A stretch of 44,505 nt of DNA from Gammaproteobacteria bacterium. GTDB taxonomy: Bacteria > Pseudomonadota > Gammaproteobacteria > Poriferisulfidales > Oxydemutatoraceae. Made by a program: the position numbers and the translations under genes. How positions within the stretch are numbered: the first letter of the stretch is position 1; every line of letters starts with the position of its first letter. The DNA is taken from assembly GCA_028817225.1 (NCBI GenBank), contig JAPPQC010000033.1:1-44505 (forward strand). The letters run 5' to 3'. Of this stretch, positions 7,648 through 16,289 are shown piece after piece. The notes beneath the pieces are model-generated. The model did not search any database. It had not been told where the DNA came from and saw only the letters and a program-made list of their open reading frames with translations.

Positions 7648-8598
7648 TTACATCCAGTCGAAGCGGTATCTGAGGCTCAGCGTAACGCCCCAGTATTCAA
7701 TGTCGTCGCTCTCGGCGCGCCACAGGATGGTGTTGCTGCGGGCGCCGATGTCGGCCACCCGCGACGGCGGCGCGACGGTGGACTCGTGGCCGCGAAGCGT
7801 GTCCCACGGCTCGCGGTCGCCCTCAAACTCGCCGAACTGCGCGTAGCGAAAACGCACGCCCGCCGACAGGCGCTCGTCCACGGCGTAGTCCGCGCCGAGC
7901 AGCAGTTGCCAGCCGAAGAGGCTGTCGTCCACGCTCGCCTCAAGGCTGCTGATGGTGCCGCGCGCGGGCACTATCGAGACATCGTTGTCCCTGACGAAAT
8001 GCAGGCGGATGTCGGCCTCGGTTCTCGACCAGCCGAGACCGGCGCCGATGTAGGGCGTCCAGCGCGAGTCGGTCTTGTGGTCGTAATAGACATTGAAGAA
8101 GACATCGTGCGACTCGATGTCTTCCAGGCGGTTGCTGACGCTGCCGCCGGCGCCGGGCATGCCCGCCATCGTCAGGCCGTCGAACTCGGCCAGTTTGGCC
8201 GGCGAATTGCCGCCGAGCGGGCGCCAGACATCGTTGTCGTCGTACTCGTTGCTGCGGTGGGAGTATTCCAGTTCCAGCCTGAGCGGCGCGCGTTCAAGGG
8301 CGTAGCCGATGCTAAGCCCGGCCAGATGGCCGGCGTCGGCGCCGCCCCAGCGGTTCAGGAAGGAATCGCCGGTCGCCTGCGCGCAGTCGGCGGTCCACGG
8401 GCGGTTTGCCGGCGGCAGGTGCAGGTCGCACGCGGTCGGGACGCCGGAACTGAACGATTCAAACTCGGCGCTCGGGGCGACGGCGAATCCCAGGTTCAGG
8501 CCGATGTAGGGCTGCCCGGCCAGCGCCTGCGGCGCGAAGAACGGGCACGCCGCCAGCGTCAGAAACAGCGCGGCGGTTGTCGGGGTTGTCTTTTTCAT
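7648..8598 (-). CDS. Outer-membrane beta-barrel protein
   Basis: 316 residues. Signal peptide MKKTTPTTAALFLTLAACPFFAPQALA, probable cleavage before GQPYIGLNLG, a typical first barrel strand. Alternating-residue strands (RLELEYSHRS, WTPYIGAGLGWSRTEADIRL, FGWQLLLGADYAVDERLSAGVRFRYAQFG) and the end WGVTLSLRYRFDWM fit an OmpW/OMP_b-brl type barrel. Asp-rich acidic loops could bind cations. The ATG follows a strong AAGGAGG. It is convergent with ndh, 22 bases apart. Substrate or role cannot be read from sequence. Confidence 0.75.
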   Translation of the reverse strand: MKKTTPTTAALFLTLAACPFFAPQALAGQPYIGLNLGFAVAPSAEFESFSSGVPTACDLHLPPANRPWTADCAQATGDSFLNRWGGADAGHLAGLSIGYALERAPLRLELEYSHRSNEYDDNDVWRPLGGNSPAKLAEFDGLTMAGMPGAGGSVSNRLEDIESHDVFFNVYYDHKTDSRWTPYIGAGLGWSRTEADIRLHFVRDNDVSIVPARGTISSLEASVDDSLFGWQLLLGADYAVDERLSAGVRFRYAQFGEFEGDREPWDTLRGHESTVAPPSRVADIGARSNTILWRAESDDIEYWGVTLSLRYRFDWM

Positions 8599-8628
8599 GG
8601 ATGCCTCCTTGCGGTACCAGGCGGCATT

Positions 8629-9132
8629 TTATCCGCGGCGCGCGCGCGCGTCCAGCAGCAGGTCGCACGCCTCGCGCGCGGCGCCGCGGCCCGCTTTTGC
8701 CGCGGCAACCCAGTCGGCGCGGCGCAGCACTTCGCGGTGGGCGTCGGCGGGCGCGAGCGCGAGGCCGGCGTGCGCCATCGCCGGCAGATCAATGGCGTCG
8801 TCGCCCATGAACGCCGTTTGTTCGGCGGCGAGGTTGAAGCGCACCAGCAGCGCGTCGAGCACCGCGGCCTTGTCGCGGCAACCCTGGTACAGATGCTCGA
8901 CGCCGAGTTCGGCCATGCGGGCGGCGACGATGCCGCTGTCGCGCGCGCTGGCGACGGCGACGCGGACGCCGTGCTGGTGCAGCAGGCAGATGCCGTGGCC
9001 GTCCTTGGCATCAAAGCATTTGATCTCGCCGCCGTCGGCGCCGAAGCACAGCCTGCCGTCGGTCAGCACGCCGTCCACATCGAACACAATCAGTTCAATC
9101 GCGGCGGCCTTTTGCGGGATTTTGTCGTCCAT
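8629..9132 (-). CDS. kdsC: 3-deoxy-D-manno-octulosonate 8-phosphate phosphatase
   Basis: 167 residues, start ATG at 9132 giving MDDKIPQKAAAIELIVFDVDGVLTDG. KdsC removes phosphate from Kdo-8-phosphate for LPS inner-core synthesis in the cytosol. HAD motifs are intact: DVDGVLTDG with both catalytic Asp, the Ser/Thr-type motif II region AVASARDS, Lys in GCRDKAAVL, and FMGDDAIDLPAM as motif III. The Kdo link implies a LPS outer membrane. In many Gammaproteobacteria kdsC is followed by lptC-lptA-lptB-rpoN; here it is divergent from rpoN across 55 bases and the lpt genes are absent. Confidence 0.93.
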   Translation of the reverse strand: MDDKIPQKAAAIELIVFDVDGVLTDGRLCFGADGGEIKCFDAKDGHGICLLHQHGVRVAVASARDSGIVAARMAELGVEHLYQGCRDKAAVLDALLVRFNLAAEQTAFMGDDAIDLPAMAHAGLALAPADAHREVLRRADWVAAAKAGRGAAREACDLLLDARARRG

Positions 9133-9187
9133 CGGTGAACAGGTGGTAGAATAGGCCCTTGCGGGCGTTGACCATACTACTATAACC

Positions 9188-10489
9188 ATGCTGCAAAGCA
9201 CCCCATCGCTGAAAACGGCCCGGCGTTTCGCGCTGACGCCCGGTTTGAAACAATCGCTGCGCCTGCTGCGGCTGTCCGGCGCCGACCTGCGCGAGGAAAT
9301 CCGCAATCTGCACGAATCCAACCCGCTGCTGGAGGCGGAAAACACCGACCCCTGCGAGGCGCAGGCGTTGTTCCCGTCCGCCGCCGGCGCGCACGCCGGC
9401 ACGGCGCTCGACCACATTGCCGACGATGGCGGCCTGCGCGAACACCTGTCGCGCCAGGTCGCGCTGCTCGGCCTTGACGAACGCCGCCACGCCGCCGCCG
9501 TCGCCGTCATCGAGGCGCTCGACGACGACGGCTACCTGCGCGGCGCGCCGGACGCGGCGCTGACAACGGAGGAAACGGACGCGGCGGTGCGCGTGGTGCT
9601 GGCGCTCGACCCCGCCGGGTGCGGCGCGCGCTCGCCGGCGGAATGCCTGGCGGCGCAGATTGCGCGGCGCGACGGCGACGACGCGGCGGCCCTTGCAAGC
9701 GCCATCGTCGAACGGCACCTCGACATGCTGGCGGCGCACGACCACGCGGCGCTGCGCCGCGCGTGCCGCTGCACCGACGCCGAACTCGGCGCCGCCGTGC
9801 GCCTGATACGCTCGCTGAACCCCAAGCCCGGCGCGCAAATCGGCGGCGACGCGCCGGTGGTCGTGATTCCCGACCTGGTCGCGAGCGACGACGGGCGCGG
9901 CGGCTGGAAACTGGAACTCAACCCGAACCTTGTGCCGAAACTCTCGGTCAGGAAAAGTTACGCGCAACTGCTGAAGAAAAGCGGCGCCGAGGGCGACCGC
10001 GAATACCTGCAAGAACGCCTGCGCGAAGTGCGCCAGTTGATCTACGGCGTCAGAAGCCGCAACGACACGCTGCTGAAAGTCGCGCGCGCGATTCTCGGGC
10101 ATCAGCGCGGTTTCATCCGGCGCGGCGAGGAGGGGCTGAAGCCGCTGACGGCGCAGCGCATCGCGCGGCAACTGTCGCTGCACGAGTCCACCGTGTCGCG
10201 CGCGACCCGCGAGAAATACATGATGACGCCCGCCGGGCTGCACGAACTGCGCTATTTCTTCTCCAGTTGCCTCGGCGGCGAGAACGGCCATTCGGCGGCG
10301 GCGGCGAAGGCCAAAATCCGCGGCCTGCTGTCGGCGGAGAACCGCGCAAGCCCGCTCAGCGACCGCCAGATCGCCGAGCGCCTGAACCGCGACGGCGTCC
10401 GCATCGCGCGGCGCACGGTCGCCAAATACCGCGAGAGCATGAGGATACCGGTGTCGTCGGCGCGGCGCGCGATGCCGGCTGCAATCTAA
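9188..10489 (+). CDS. rpoN: RNA polymerase sigma-54 factor
   Basis: 433 residues. Region I is Gln/Leu-rich as in the family (LKTARRFALTPGLKQSLRLLRLSGADLREEI), residues 70-200 form the core-binding part with GCGARSPAECLAAQ, then a helix-turn-helix (LTAQRIARQLSLHESTVSRATREKYM) and the RpoN box ARRTVAKYRESMRIP (about 410-424), which reads the -24 element. The acidic region II is very short, so the protein is somewhat smaller than the approximately 480-residue norm. First gene of the rpoN-hpf-ptsN cluster; TAGAAT at 9147-9152 may be its -10 box. sigma-54 needs AAA+ activators, none of which is in the window. Confidence 0.96.
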   Translation: MLQSTPSLKTARRFALTPGLKQSLRLLRLSGADLREEIRNLHESNPLLEAENTDPCEAQALFPSAAGAHAGTALDHIADDGGLREHLSRQVALLGLDERRHAAAVAVIEALDDDGYLRGAPDAALTTEETDAAVRVVLALDPAGCGARSPAECLAAQIARRDGDDAAALASAIVERHLDMLAAHDHAALRRACRCTDAELGAAVRLIRSLNPKPGAQIGGDAPVVVIPDLVASDDGRGGWKLELNPNLVPKLSVRKSYAQLLKKSGAEGDREYLQERLREVRQLIYGVRSRNDTLLKVARAILGHQRGFIRRGEEGLKPLTAQRIARQLSLHESTVSRATREKYMMTPAGLHELRYFFSSCLGGENGHSAAAAKAKIRGLLSAENRASPLSDRQIAERLNRDGVRIARRTVAKYRESMRIPVSSARRAMPAAI

Positions 10490-10521
10490 CCGTCCGCACC
10501 GACAAAACGCGAGGAGGAGCA

Positions 10522-10845
10522 ATGCAAATTCAGATTTCAGGGCAGCACTTTCATGTGACCGACGCCATCGAGCGGCATCTACAGGAAAAACTGGCGCGCC
10601 TGACAAAACATTTCGACCATGTCGTCAACATCCATGTCGTTCTGAAGGTGCAGAAAAACCGCCACATCGCCGAGGCAACGATTCATGTCCGCCACCACGA
10701 CTTCTTCGCCGAGGCGCACTCGGAGGACATGTACGCGACGATTGACACGCTGGCGCACAAACTCGACCGCCAGATCGTCAAACACAAGGAGAAACTCCGG
10801 GACCATCACAATCACGAGGGCGCACACCACCCGTCCGGCAGGTAG
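10522..10845 (+). CDS. hpf: Ribosome hibernation promoting factor (short form)
   Basis: 107 residues starting MQIQISGQHFHVTDAIERHL after GAGGAGGAG. The HPF/YfiA fold (beta-alpha-beta-beta-beta-alpha) with VNIHVVLKVQKNRHIAEATIHV and the conserved end LDRQIVKHKEKLRDH is clear. It binds the 30S subunit in starved cells and helps form inactive 100S dimers. The His-rich tail HHNHEGAHHPSGR is unusual and might bind metal, but that is speculation. Position between rpoN and ptsN is canonical. Confidence 0.95.
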   Translation: MQIQISGQHFHVTDAIERHLQEKLARLTKHFDHVVNIHVVLKVQKNRHIAEATIHVRHHDFFAEAHSEDMYATIDTLAHKLDRQIVKHKEKLRDHHNHEGAHHPSGR

Positions 10846-10851
10846 ACCGCG

Positions 10852-11313
10852 ATGCACTTCAGCCGCTATCTGACGACCGCGCAAATCCGGCTGCTCGACT
10901 CGGTCAGCAGCAAGAAGAAGACGCTTGAGACGCTGTCCGAACTGCTGACATCGCAAAACGGCGCGCTCAAGGCGCGCCAGGTCTTCACCGCGCTGTTCGA
11001 GCGCGAGCAGATGGGGAGCACCGCCGTCGGCCACGGCGCGGCGATTCCGCACTGCCGCATCGCCGGCCTCGAGCGCCCGCTGGCGGCGCTGCTGCGGGTC
11101 GGCGCCGGCATTGACTACGACGCCGCCGACGGCCTGCCGGTGCGCCTGTTCTTCGCGCTGCTGGTGCCGGAAAACGCCGACCAGCAGCATCTGGAACTGC
11201 TCGCCGGGCTGGCGACGCAGTTGAACGAGCCGGTTTTCGTGCGCCGCCTGCTGGAGGCCGGCAGCGCCGACGAGATACTCGGCCTGCTGCGACAGGGGGC
11301 GCAGGCGCAATGA
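10852..11313 (+). CDS. ptsN: Nitrogen-type PTS EIIA (PtsN)
   Basis: 153 residues, single PTS EIIA-fructose/mannitol-type domain. The phospho-acceptor His67 lies in VGHGAAIPHCRI, as in PtsN proteins. PtsN takes phosphate from NPr/HPr and regulates potassium uptake, nitrogen and carbon functions by binding partners rather than transporting sugar. It starts 6 bases after hpf and overlaps hprK by 4 bases (ATGA). The same cluster encodes HPr and EI, so the whole phosphorelay is local. Confidence 0.94.
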   Translation: MHFSRYLTTAQIRLLDSVSSKKKTLETLSELLTSQNGALKARQVFTALFEREQMGSTAVGHGAAIPHCRIAGLERPLAALLRVGAGIDYDAADGLPVRLFFALLVPENADQQHLELLAGLATQLNEPVFVRRLLEAGSADEILGLLRQGAQAQ

Positions 11314-12254
11314 ACGACACGCTGACGGTGGCCGAACTCCACGACAAACTGTGCGGCCAGCTGGAACTGGAATGGATCGCCGGCAGGGGCGCCGCCGAAC
11401 GCAGGTTCGTCAACGCGCGCGAGAATTCGCAAATCGGCATCACCGGTTATTTCAACCCGATTCACTCCAGCCAGGTGCACATCGTGGACAAGGTGGAGAT
11501 GAACCACCTGCACAAACTCGAGGCGGACATGCTGGAAGTCGCCCTCGGGAAACTGTTCAGCAAGACCTGCCTCGCGGTCATCGTCACCGGCGGCCAGCAA
11601 CCGATGCGGCAGATGGCCGAGCGCGCCGACGCCAACGACATCGGCCTGTTCACCTCGGACACGCCGGGCGAGCACATCGTCAACGACCTGCGCTACCTGC
11701 TGGCGCGCGCGCTGGCCGAGAAGATCACGATGCACGGCGTCTTCATGGAGGTGACGAGCATCGGCGTGCTGCTGACCGGGGCGAGCGGCGTCGGCAAGAG
11801 CGAACTCGCGCTGGAACTGATTACCCGCGGCCACCGCCTCATCGCCGACGACGCGCCGGTGTTCACGCGCATCGCGCCCGACATCATCGAGGGCCGGTCG
11901 CCGCCGGTGATACAGGACTTTCTCGAGGTGCGCGGCCTCGGCGTTCTCAACATCCGCAAGATGTACGGCAACAGCGCCATCAAGAAAAGCAAATACCTGA
12001 AGTTGATCATCCACTTCGAGACCGCGCACCCGGGCAGCGGCGCCGACCGCGACCGGCTCGCCAGCATCCGCGAGACGCGCGATGTGCTGGGGCTGTCGGT
12101 GCCGGTGTTCAAACTGCCGGTGGCGCCGGGGCGCAACCTCGCGGTGATGGCCGAGGCGGCGGTGCGCAACCACCTGCTGCAACTCGACGGCGACTACACC
12201 GAGCGCGAAATCACCGAGCGCCAGCGCGCCTGCATGGACGGCGGGCCGGCGTGA
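11310..12254 (+). CDS. hprK: HPr kinase/phosphorylase
   Basis: 314 residues. N-terminal domain 1-130, then Walker A GASGVGKSELALEL (about 155-168), the HPrK catalytic segment RGHRLIADDAPVFTRI and the family signature EVRGLGVLNIRKMYG (about 204-218). HprK/P phosphorylates HPr on Ser46 using ATP or PPi and also removes that phosphate. Its target HPr is encoded 1.3 kb downstream with Ser46 intact. Overlaps ptsN and rapZ by a few bases. CAG-CTG at 11359-11362 is one of six AGCT sites found in the window. Confidence 0.95.
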   Translation: MNDTLTVAELHDKLCGQLELEWIAGRGAAERRFVNARENSQIGITGYFNPIHSSQVHIVDKVEMNHLHKLEADMLEVALGKLFSKTCLAVIVTGGQQPMRQMAERADANDIGLFTSDTPGEHIVNDLRYLLARALAEKITMHGVFMEVTSIGVLLTGASGVGKSELALELITRGHRLIADDAPVFTRIAPDIIEGRSPPVIQDFLEVRGLGVLNIRKMYGNSAIKKSKYLKLIIHFETAHPGSGADRDRLASIRETRDVLGLSVPVFKLPVAPGRNLAVMAEAAVRNHLLQLDGDYTEREITERQRACMDGGPA

Positions 12255-13147
12255 GAATCGTCATCATCAGCGGCCTGTCGGGCGCCGGCAAATCGGTGGC
12301 GCTGCACACGCTCGAAGACCACCAGTTCTACTGCATCGACAACCTGCCGCTGGAGTTTCTCGGCGGCTTCATCGGCGCCGTCGCCGGCGGCGGCGTCGCG
12401 CTCGGCGACAACATCGCCGTCAGCGTGGACGCGCGCAGCCTGCGCGCGCCGGGAACCGGCTTCCGGGCGGCGCTTGAACAACTCGCGGCGGCGGCCATCG
12501 AGACCGATGTGCTGTTCATTGACGCCGACACCGAAACGCTGCTGCGCCGCTACAACGAGACGCGGCGCCCGCACCCGATGGCGGTTCACAGGCCGGACAG
12601 GACGCTTGAGGAGCACATCGCCGACGAGAAGGAACTGCTGAACGACATCCTGATGAGCGCGACGATGAAGATTGACACCGCCGGCCTCAACCAGAACCAG
12701 TTGAAGGACCTCGTCTCGCACCACCTGTGCCTCGGCAAGACGGCGCTGTCGGTGCTGATTCAGTCGTTCGGCTACAAGAACGGGGTGCCGGCCAATTCGG
12801 ACTATGTGTTCGATGTGCGCTGCCTGCCCAACCCCTACTGGCAGCCCGGACTGCGCCGCTACACCGGGCGCGACGAGCCGGTCATCCGCTTTCTCGACGG
12901 CGACAAGCGCTGCGGCGAGATGCTCGACGACCTGCGGCGTTTTCTGCGCGCGTGGCTGCCGCAATTCGGTTCCGACGCGCGCAGTTACCTGACGGTCTCG
13001 GTCGGCTGCACCGGCGGGCGCCACCGCTCGGTCTATGTCGTCGAGCAACTCCACCGGCGGCTGCGCGACGACATGCCGGCGGAGCGGTGCAGCATCACCC
13101 GCCAGCACCGCGACCTCGCCGACGGGCACGCCGCCGCCGCATCGTAG
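12251..13147 (+). CDS. rapZ: RNase adapter RapZ family nucleotide-binding protein
   Basis: 298 residues from a GTG start (VRIVIISGLSGAGKSVAL) that overlaps the hprK TGA. Walker A GLSGAGKS at residues 7-14, SVDARS, and the C-terminal domain with VSVGCTGGRHRSVYVVEQL are RapZ/YvcJ hallmarks; the C-terminal part senses glucosamine-6-phosphate and steers RNase E cleavage of GlmZ in enterobacteria. Whether the RNA role holds here is unknown. Its place in the ptsN-hprK-rapZ-EIIA-HPr series links it to PTS regulation. Confidence 0.93.
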   Translation: MRIVIISGLSGAGKSVALHTLEDHQFYCIDNLPLEFLGGFIGAVAGGGVALGDNIAVSVDARSLRAPGTGFRAALEQLAAAAIETDVLFIDADTETLLRRYNETRRPHPMAVHRPDRTLEEHIADEKELLNDILMSATMKIDTAGLNQNQLKDLVSHHLCLGKTALSVLIQSFGYKNGVPANSDYVFDVRCLPNPYWQPGLRRYTGRDEPVIRFLDGDKRCGEMLDDLRRFLRAWLPQFGSDARSYLTVSVGCTGGRHRSVYVVEQLHRRLRDDMPAERCSITRQHRDLADGHAAAAS

Positions 13148-13154
13148 GCGCCCG

Positions 13155-13544
13155 ATGTCCACGGCCATCCTGCTGGTGACCCACGACAAGGTCGGCGAGG
13201 ACCTGCTCGCGGTGGCGGCGGAGATGGTGCGCCCGCTGCCGACCGACGCGCGCGCGCTGTCGGTGCCGTTCTCGTGCATCCCGGACGAGACCTTCAAGCG
13301 GATGAAGCGGATGTGCGACGACATGGACGGCGGCGACGGCGTGCTGGTGCTGGCCGACCTCTACGGCGCGACGCCGTGCAACATCGCGACCCGCCTGTGC
13401 GGCGACGCCAGGCGGCGCGTCGTCAGCGGCCTCAACCTGCCGATGCTGCTGCGCGCCATCAACTATTGCGGCCTCGGCGTCGGCGAACTGGCGGCGAAGG
13501 CCGCCGAGGGCGGCCACAGCGGCGTCGTCGAGCACCGGTCATGA
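13155..13544 (+). CDS. PTS EIIA component, mannose family
   Basis: 129 residues, an isolated EIIA-Man/PTSIIA-type domain. THDKVGEDLL carries the expected phospho-His at residue 9; the family usually has HG rather than HD. ADLYGATPCNIATRL is the second family motif (D-L-x-G-A-T-P-x-N). No EIIB, EIIC or EIID gene is in the window, so it is likely a regulatory EIIA as in Xanthomonas/Neisseria-type clusters. Starts 7 bases after rapZ and overlaps ptsH by 4 bases. Confidence 0.9.
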   Translation: MSTAILLVTHDKVGEDLLAVAAEMVRPLPTDARALSVPFSCIPDETFKRMKRMCDDMDGGDGVLVLADLYGATPCNIATRLCGDARRRVVSGLNLPMLLRAINYCGLGVGELAAKAAEGGHSGVVEHRS

Positions 13545-13810
13545 TCGAGAAGCGCATCACCATCATCAACAAACTGGGGCTGCACGCGCGCGCCGCGTCG
13601 CGCTTTGTGACGCTGGCGTCGGGGTTTGCGAGCGAGATACAACTGGCGAAGAACGGCCAGGTCATCAACGGCAAGAGCATCATGGGCGTGATGATGCTGG
13701 CGGCGTCGAAGGGCACGGTGCTGGAGATGACCGTCAGCGGCGAGGACGAGGACGAGGCCGCGGCCCGGCTTGAGCGCCTCGTTCTCGACCGCTTCGGCGA
13801 GGACGAATAA
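13541..13810 (+). CDS. ptsH: Phosphocarrier protein HPr
   Basis: 89 residues. His15 in NKLGLHARAASRF accepts phosphate from EI; Ser46 in NGKSIMGVMMLAASKG is the HprK target. Both sites are exact. It is a HPr of the regulatory type found with hprK in beta- and some gammaproteobacteria. Starts inside the EIIA stop (ATGA) and overlaps the ptsI start (TAATG), so the three are likely translationally coupled. Confidence 0.97.
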   Translation: MIEKRITIINKLGLHARAASRFVTLASGFASEIQLAKNGQVINGKSIMGVMMLAASKGTVLEMTVSGEDEDEAAARLERLVLDRFGEDE

Positions 13811-15528
13811 TGACGCTGCTGCTGAACGGCCTCGGCGTCTCGCGCGGCATCGCCATCGGCCCGGTGCACATCCTCGAGCGCGGCAAGCCCGAGAGCATCC
13901 GCTGCGACATTCCCGGCGAGCGCGTCGGCGACGAGGTCAAGCGCTTCAGAAAGGCGCACCGGCAGGCGGCGCGGCACCTGAGGGACATCCGCAAGTCCAT
14001 CCCCGGCGACGCGCCGCCGGACATCGCCGCCTTCATTGATTCGCACCTGCTGATGATAGACGATGTGCTGCTGAAGAAGACGCCGGCGGACATCATCCGG
14101 CAGCAGAAATGCAACGCCGAGTGGGCGCTGCAAATACAGGCGAACGAACTGGTGCGGGTGTTCGACGAGATGCAGGACAGTTACCTGAAGACCAGGCGCG
14201 ACGATGTCGAGCACATCATCCGCCTGATACAGGGCTTTCTCGGCGACGAGAACTACTCGCTGAAACAGCGCAACAAGGACCTGAAAGGCTGCATCATCGC
14301 CGCCGACGACCTGGCGCCGGCGGACACCATCGTCTTCGAGCACCAGCACATCGCCGGTTTCATCACCGAGTACGGCGGCCCGACATCGCACACCGCGATT
14401 CTGTCGCGCAGTTTCGGCATTCCGTCCATCGTCGCGGTCGCCAACGCGCGCGCGCACCTGGCCGAGGGCGAGCGCGTCATCATTGACGGCACGCGCGGCC
14501 TGCTGGTCATCGGCGCCGACAACAAAATGCTGCGCGACTACCGCCGCCAGATCAAACTCGACAAGGAACACCGCAAGAAACTCGAGGCCATCAGGAAGAA
14601 GCCGGCGCGAACGCGCGACGGCGCCCGCATCACGCTGATGGCCAACATCGAACTCGACGAGGACATCCGCGCGCTGCGGCGCCACGGCGCCGACGGCGTC
14701 GGCCTTTACCGCACCGAGTTTCTCTACATTGACCGCCACCACGCCGCCGGCGAGGACGAGCAACTCGCCGCCTACCGCAAGATTCTGCGCGCGGCGGGCG
14801 GCAACATCGTCACCATCCGCACGCTCGACCTCGGCGCCGAGAAGGAATTCGACCCCGACTACGCCGGGCCGCTCGCGCCGAACCCGGCGCTCGGCCTGCG
14901 CGCGATCCGGCGCTCGCTGAAAAACCCCGATGTGTTCCTGCGGCAACTGCGCGCCATTCTGCGCGCCTCGGCCCACGGCAAACTGCGCATCCTGATACCG
15001 ATGCTGACGAGCACGCGCGAAATCGGGCAGATCATGGAACTGTACCGAACCGCGCAGCGGCAACTGACGAAGGCGAAAAAGCGCTTCAATCAGACCGTCG
15101 CGATCGGCGGCATGATCGAGGTGCCGGCGGCGGCGATGGCGGCGGAGACGCTCGGGCGCGAACTCGACTTTCTGTCCATCGGCACCAACGACCTGATTCA
15201 GTACGCCCTCGCCATTGACCGCATTGACGAGGAGGTGAGTTACCTCTACGACCCGCTGCACCCGGGCGTGCTGCAACTGATCGACGCCGTCATCCGCGCC
15301 GGCGAGCGCCTGAAGATTCCGGTCGCGATGTGCGGCGAAATGGCCGGCGACCGGCGCTTTGTGAAACTGCTGCTGGCAATGGGGCTGAGGGAGTTCAGCG
15401 TCCAGCCCAACGACCTGCTGGAAGTCAAGAGCGTCATCATGGACAGCGACCTGGCGGCGCTGAAACGCAAATACCGCCGCATCGCCGCATCACGCGAACC
15501 GGGCAGAGTCGCCGAGATGGTCGGATGA
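13810..15528 (+). CDS. ptsI: PTS enzyme I (phosphoenolpyruvate-protein phosphotransferase)
   Basis: 572 residues, the normal EI length. Domains: HPr-binding/phosphohistidine part (1-250) with active-site His194 in EYGGPTSHTAILSRSFGIPSIV, and the PEP-binding TIM barrel with GVGLYRTEFLYIDR, SIGTNDLIQYALAIDR and MCGEMAGD. It transfers phosphate from PEP to HPr in the cytosol. No GAF domain is fused, so it is the sugar-type EI rather than PtsP. Overlaps the following glycosyltransferase by 4 bases (ATGA). Confidence 0.97.
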   Translation: MTLLLNGLGVSRGIAIGPVHILERGKPESIRCDIPGERVGDEVKRFRKAHRQAARHLRDIRKSIPGDAPPDIAAFIDSHLLMIDDVLLKKTPADIIRQQKCNAEWALQIQANELVRVFDEMQDSYLKTRRDDVEHIIRLIQGFLGDENYSLKQRNKDLKGCIIAADDLAPADTIVFEHQHIAGFITEYGGPTSHTAILSRSFGIPSIVAVANARAHLAEGERVIIDGTRGLLVIGADNKMLRDYRRQIKLDKEHRKKLEAIRKKPARTRDGARITLMANIELDEDIRALRRHGADGVGLYRTEFLYIDRHHAAGEDEQLAAYRKILRAAGGNIVTIRTLDLGAEKEFDPDYAGPLAPNPALGLRAIRRSLKNPDVFLRQLRAILRASAHGKLRILIPMLTSTREIGQIMELYRTAQRQLTKAKKRFNQTVAIGGMIEVPAAAMAAETLGRELDFLSIGTNDLIQYALAIDRIDEEVSYLYDPLHPGVLQLIDAVIRAGERLKIPVAMCGEMAGDRRFVKLLLAMGLREFSVQPNDLLEVKSVIMDSDLAALKRKYRRIAASREPGRVAEMVG

Positions 15529-16247
15529 AAAGGAGGATCTTCTGCTTCTGGACGGACAATGCCAAAATGTCGCGCCACCGCCGGGCGTGCCTTGACAGCA
15601 TCGTCAGAAACAGCAACTGCCGGGTGGAACTGGTGACGCCGGAAAACCTCGGCGGGTTCATTCTGAAAGACCATCCGCTGCACGAGGCGTACCGGTTTCT
15701 GCACGCCGCCCACAAGGCCGACTATCTGCGCTGTTATTTTCTGCACCACCACGGCGGCGGCTATACCGACATCAAACAAACCGATTGCGACTGGAATCCG
15801 TGTTTTGACGCGCTGGAAAACGAAGAGAATCTGTGGGGCGCGGGTTACCGGTTACTCGAACCCGGAGCCGCCGTAGCCTTGCATGGAGGGGATGAGATGA
15901 AAGCACGCCGCAACTGGAAATCACTCATTGGGGGCGGCGCCTTTATTTTCAAGCCTGGCACGCCGTTCACATCGGAGTGGTACCGGCAACTGCTGGAAAT
16001 CATGGATGAACATTCGCAGGCGCTGCGCAAACACCCCGCCCGCCGCCGCCAGTACCGCTACGAGCTGCTGAAGATGAGCACTTCCAGAAGGGCACGTTTG
16101 TGGACGATGCTGCATCCGGGCCACTCCGGATACCCCCTGAGGTGGGTCCAGATACTTGGAGAGATTTTTCATCCGCTGTGCCTGAAACACGCCGACCGGC
16201 TGAGCCAGGAATTGCCCGCGCCGGATTTCGGCGCGCCGTGGCGGTAA
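15525..16247 (+). CDS. GT32-like/capsular polysaccharide-type glycosyltransferase
   Basis: 240 residues. KRRIFCFWTDNAKMSRHRRACLDSI resembles the start of GT32 (Gly_transf_sug/Caps_synth) enzymes; KADYLRCYFLHHHGGGYTDIKQTDCD (about residues 65-90) is the nucleotide-sugar and metal-binding block of that family (SD-x-R-Y-x-L-x-x-x-GG-x-Y-x-D). Donor and acceptor cannot be told; a surface polysaccharide or LPS sugar is likely. It is coupled to ptsI by ATGA but biochemically unrelated. Codon use is looser (CTC, TTA, GTA, AGG, CGT) and it holds the only protein-coding ACGT (16094-16097) and one AGCT (16063-16066) in the window, pointing to recent acquisition. Confidence 0.75.
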   Translation: MKRRIFCFWTDNAKMSRHRRACLDSIVRNSNCRVELVTPENLGGFILKDHPLHEAYRFLHAAHKADYLRCYFLHHHGGGYTDIKQTDCDWNPCFDALENEENLWGAGYRLLEPGAAVALHGGDEMKARRNWKSLIGGGAFIFKPGTPFTSEWYRQLLEIMDEHSQALRKHPARRRQYRYELLKMSTSRRARLWTMLHPGHSGYPLRWVQILGEIFHPLCLKHADRLSQELPAPDFGAPWR

Positions 16248-16273
16248 GCGCCGGGAAATGGCGCCGGCCCGGG

Positions 16274-16279
16274 TACAAT
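16274..16279 (+). promoter_or_regulatory. possible -10 box (TACAAT) before mgtE
   Basis: TACAAT ends 10 bases before the mgtE ATG, in a 42-base gap after the glycosyltransferase. No -35 box is apparent. The layout repeats that before uvrC. Confidence 0.3.
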
Positions 16280-16289
16280 CCGCCAACCG

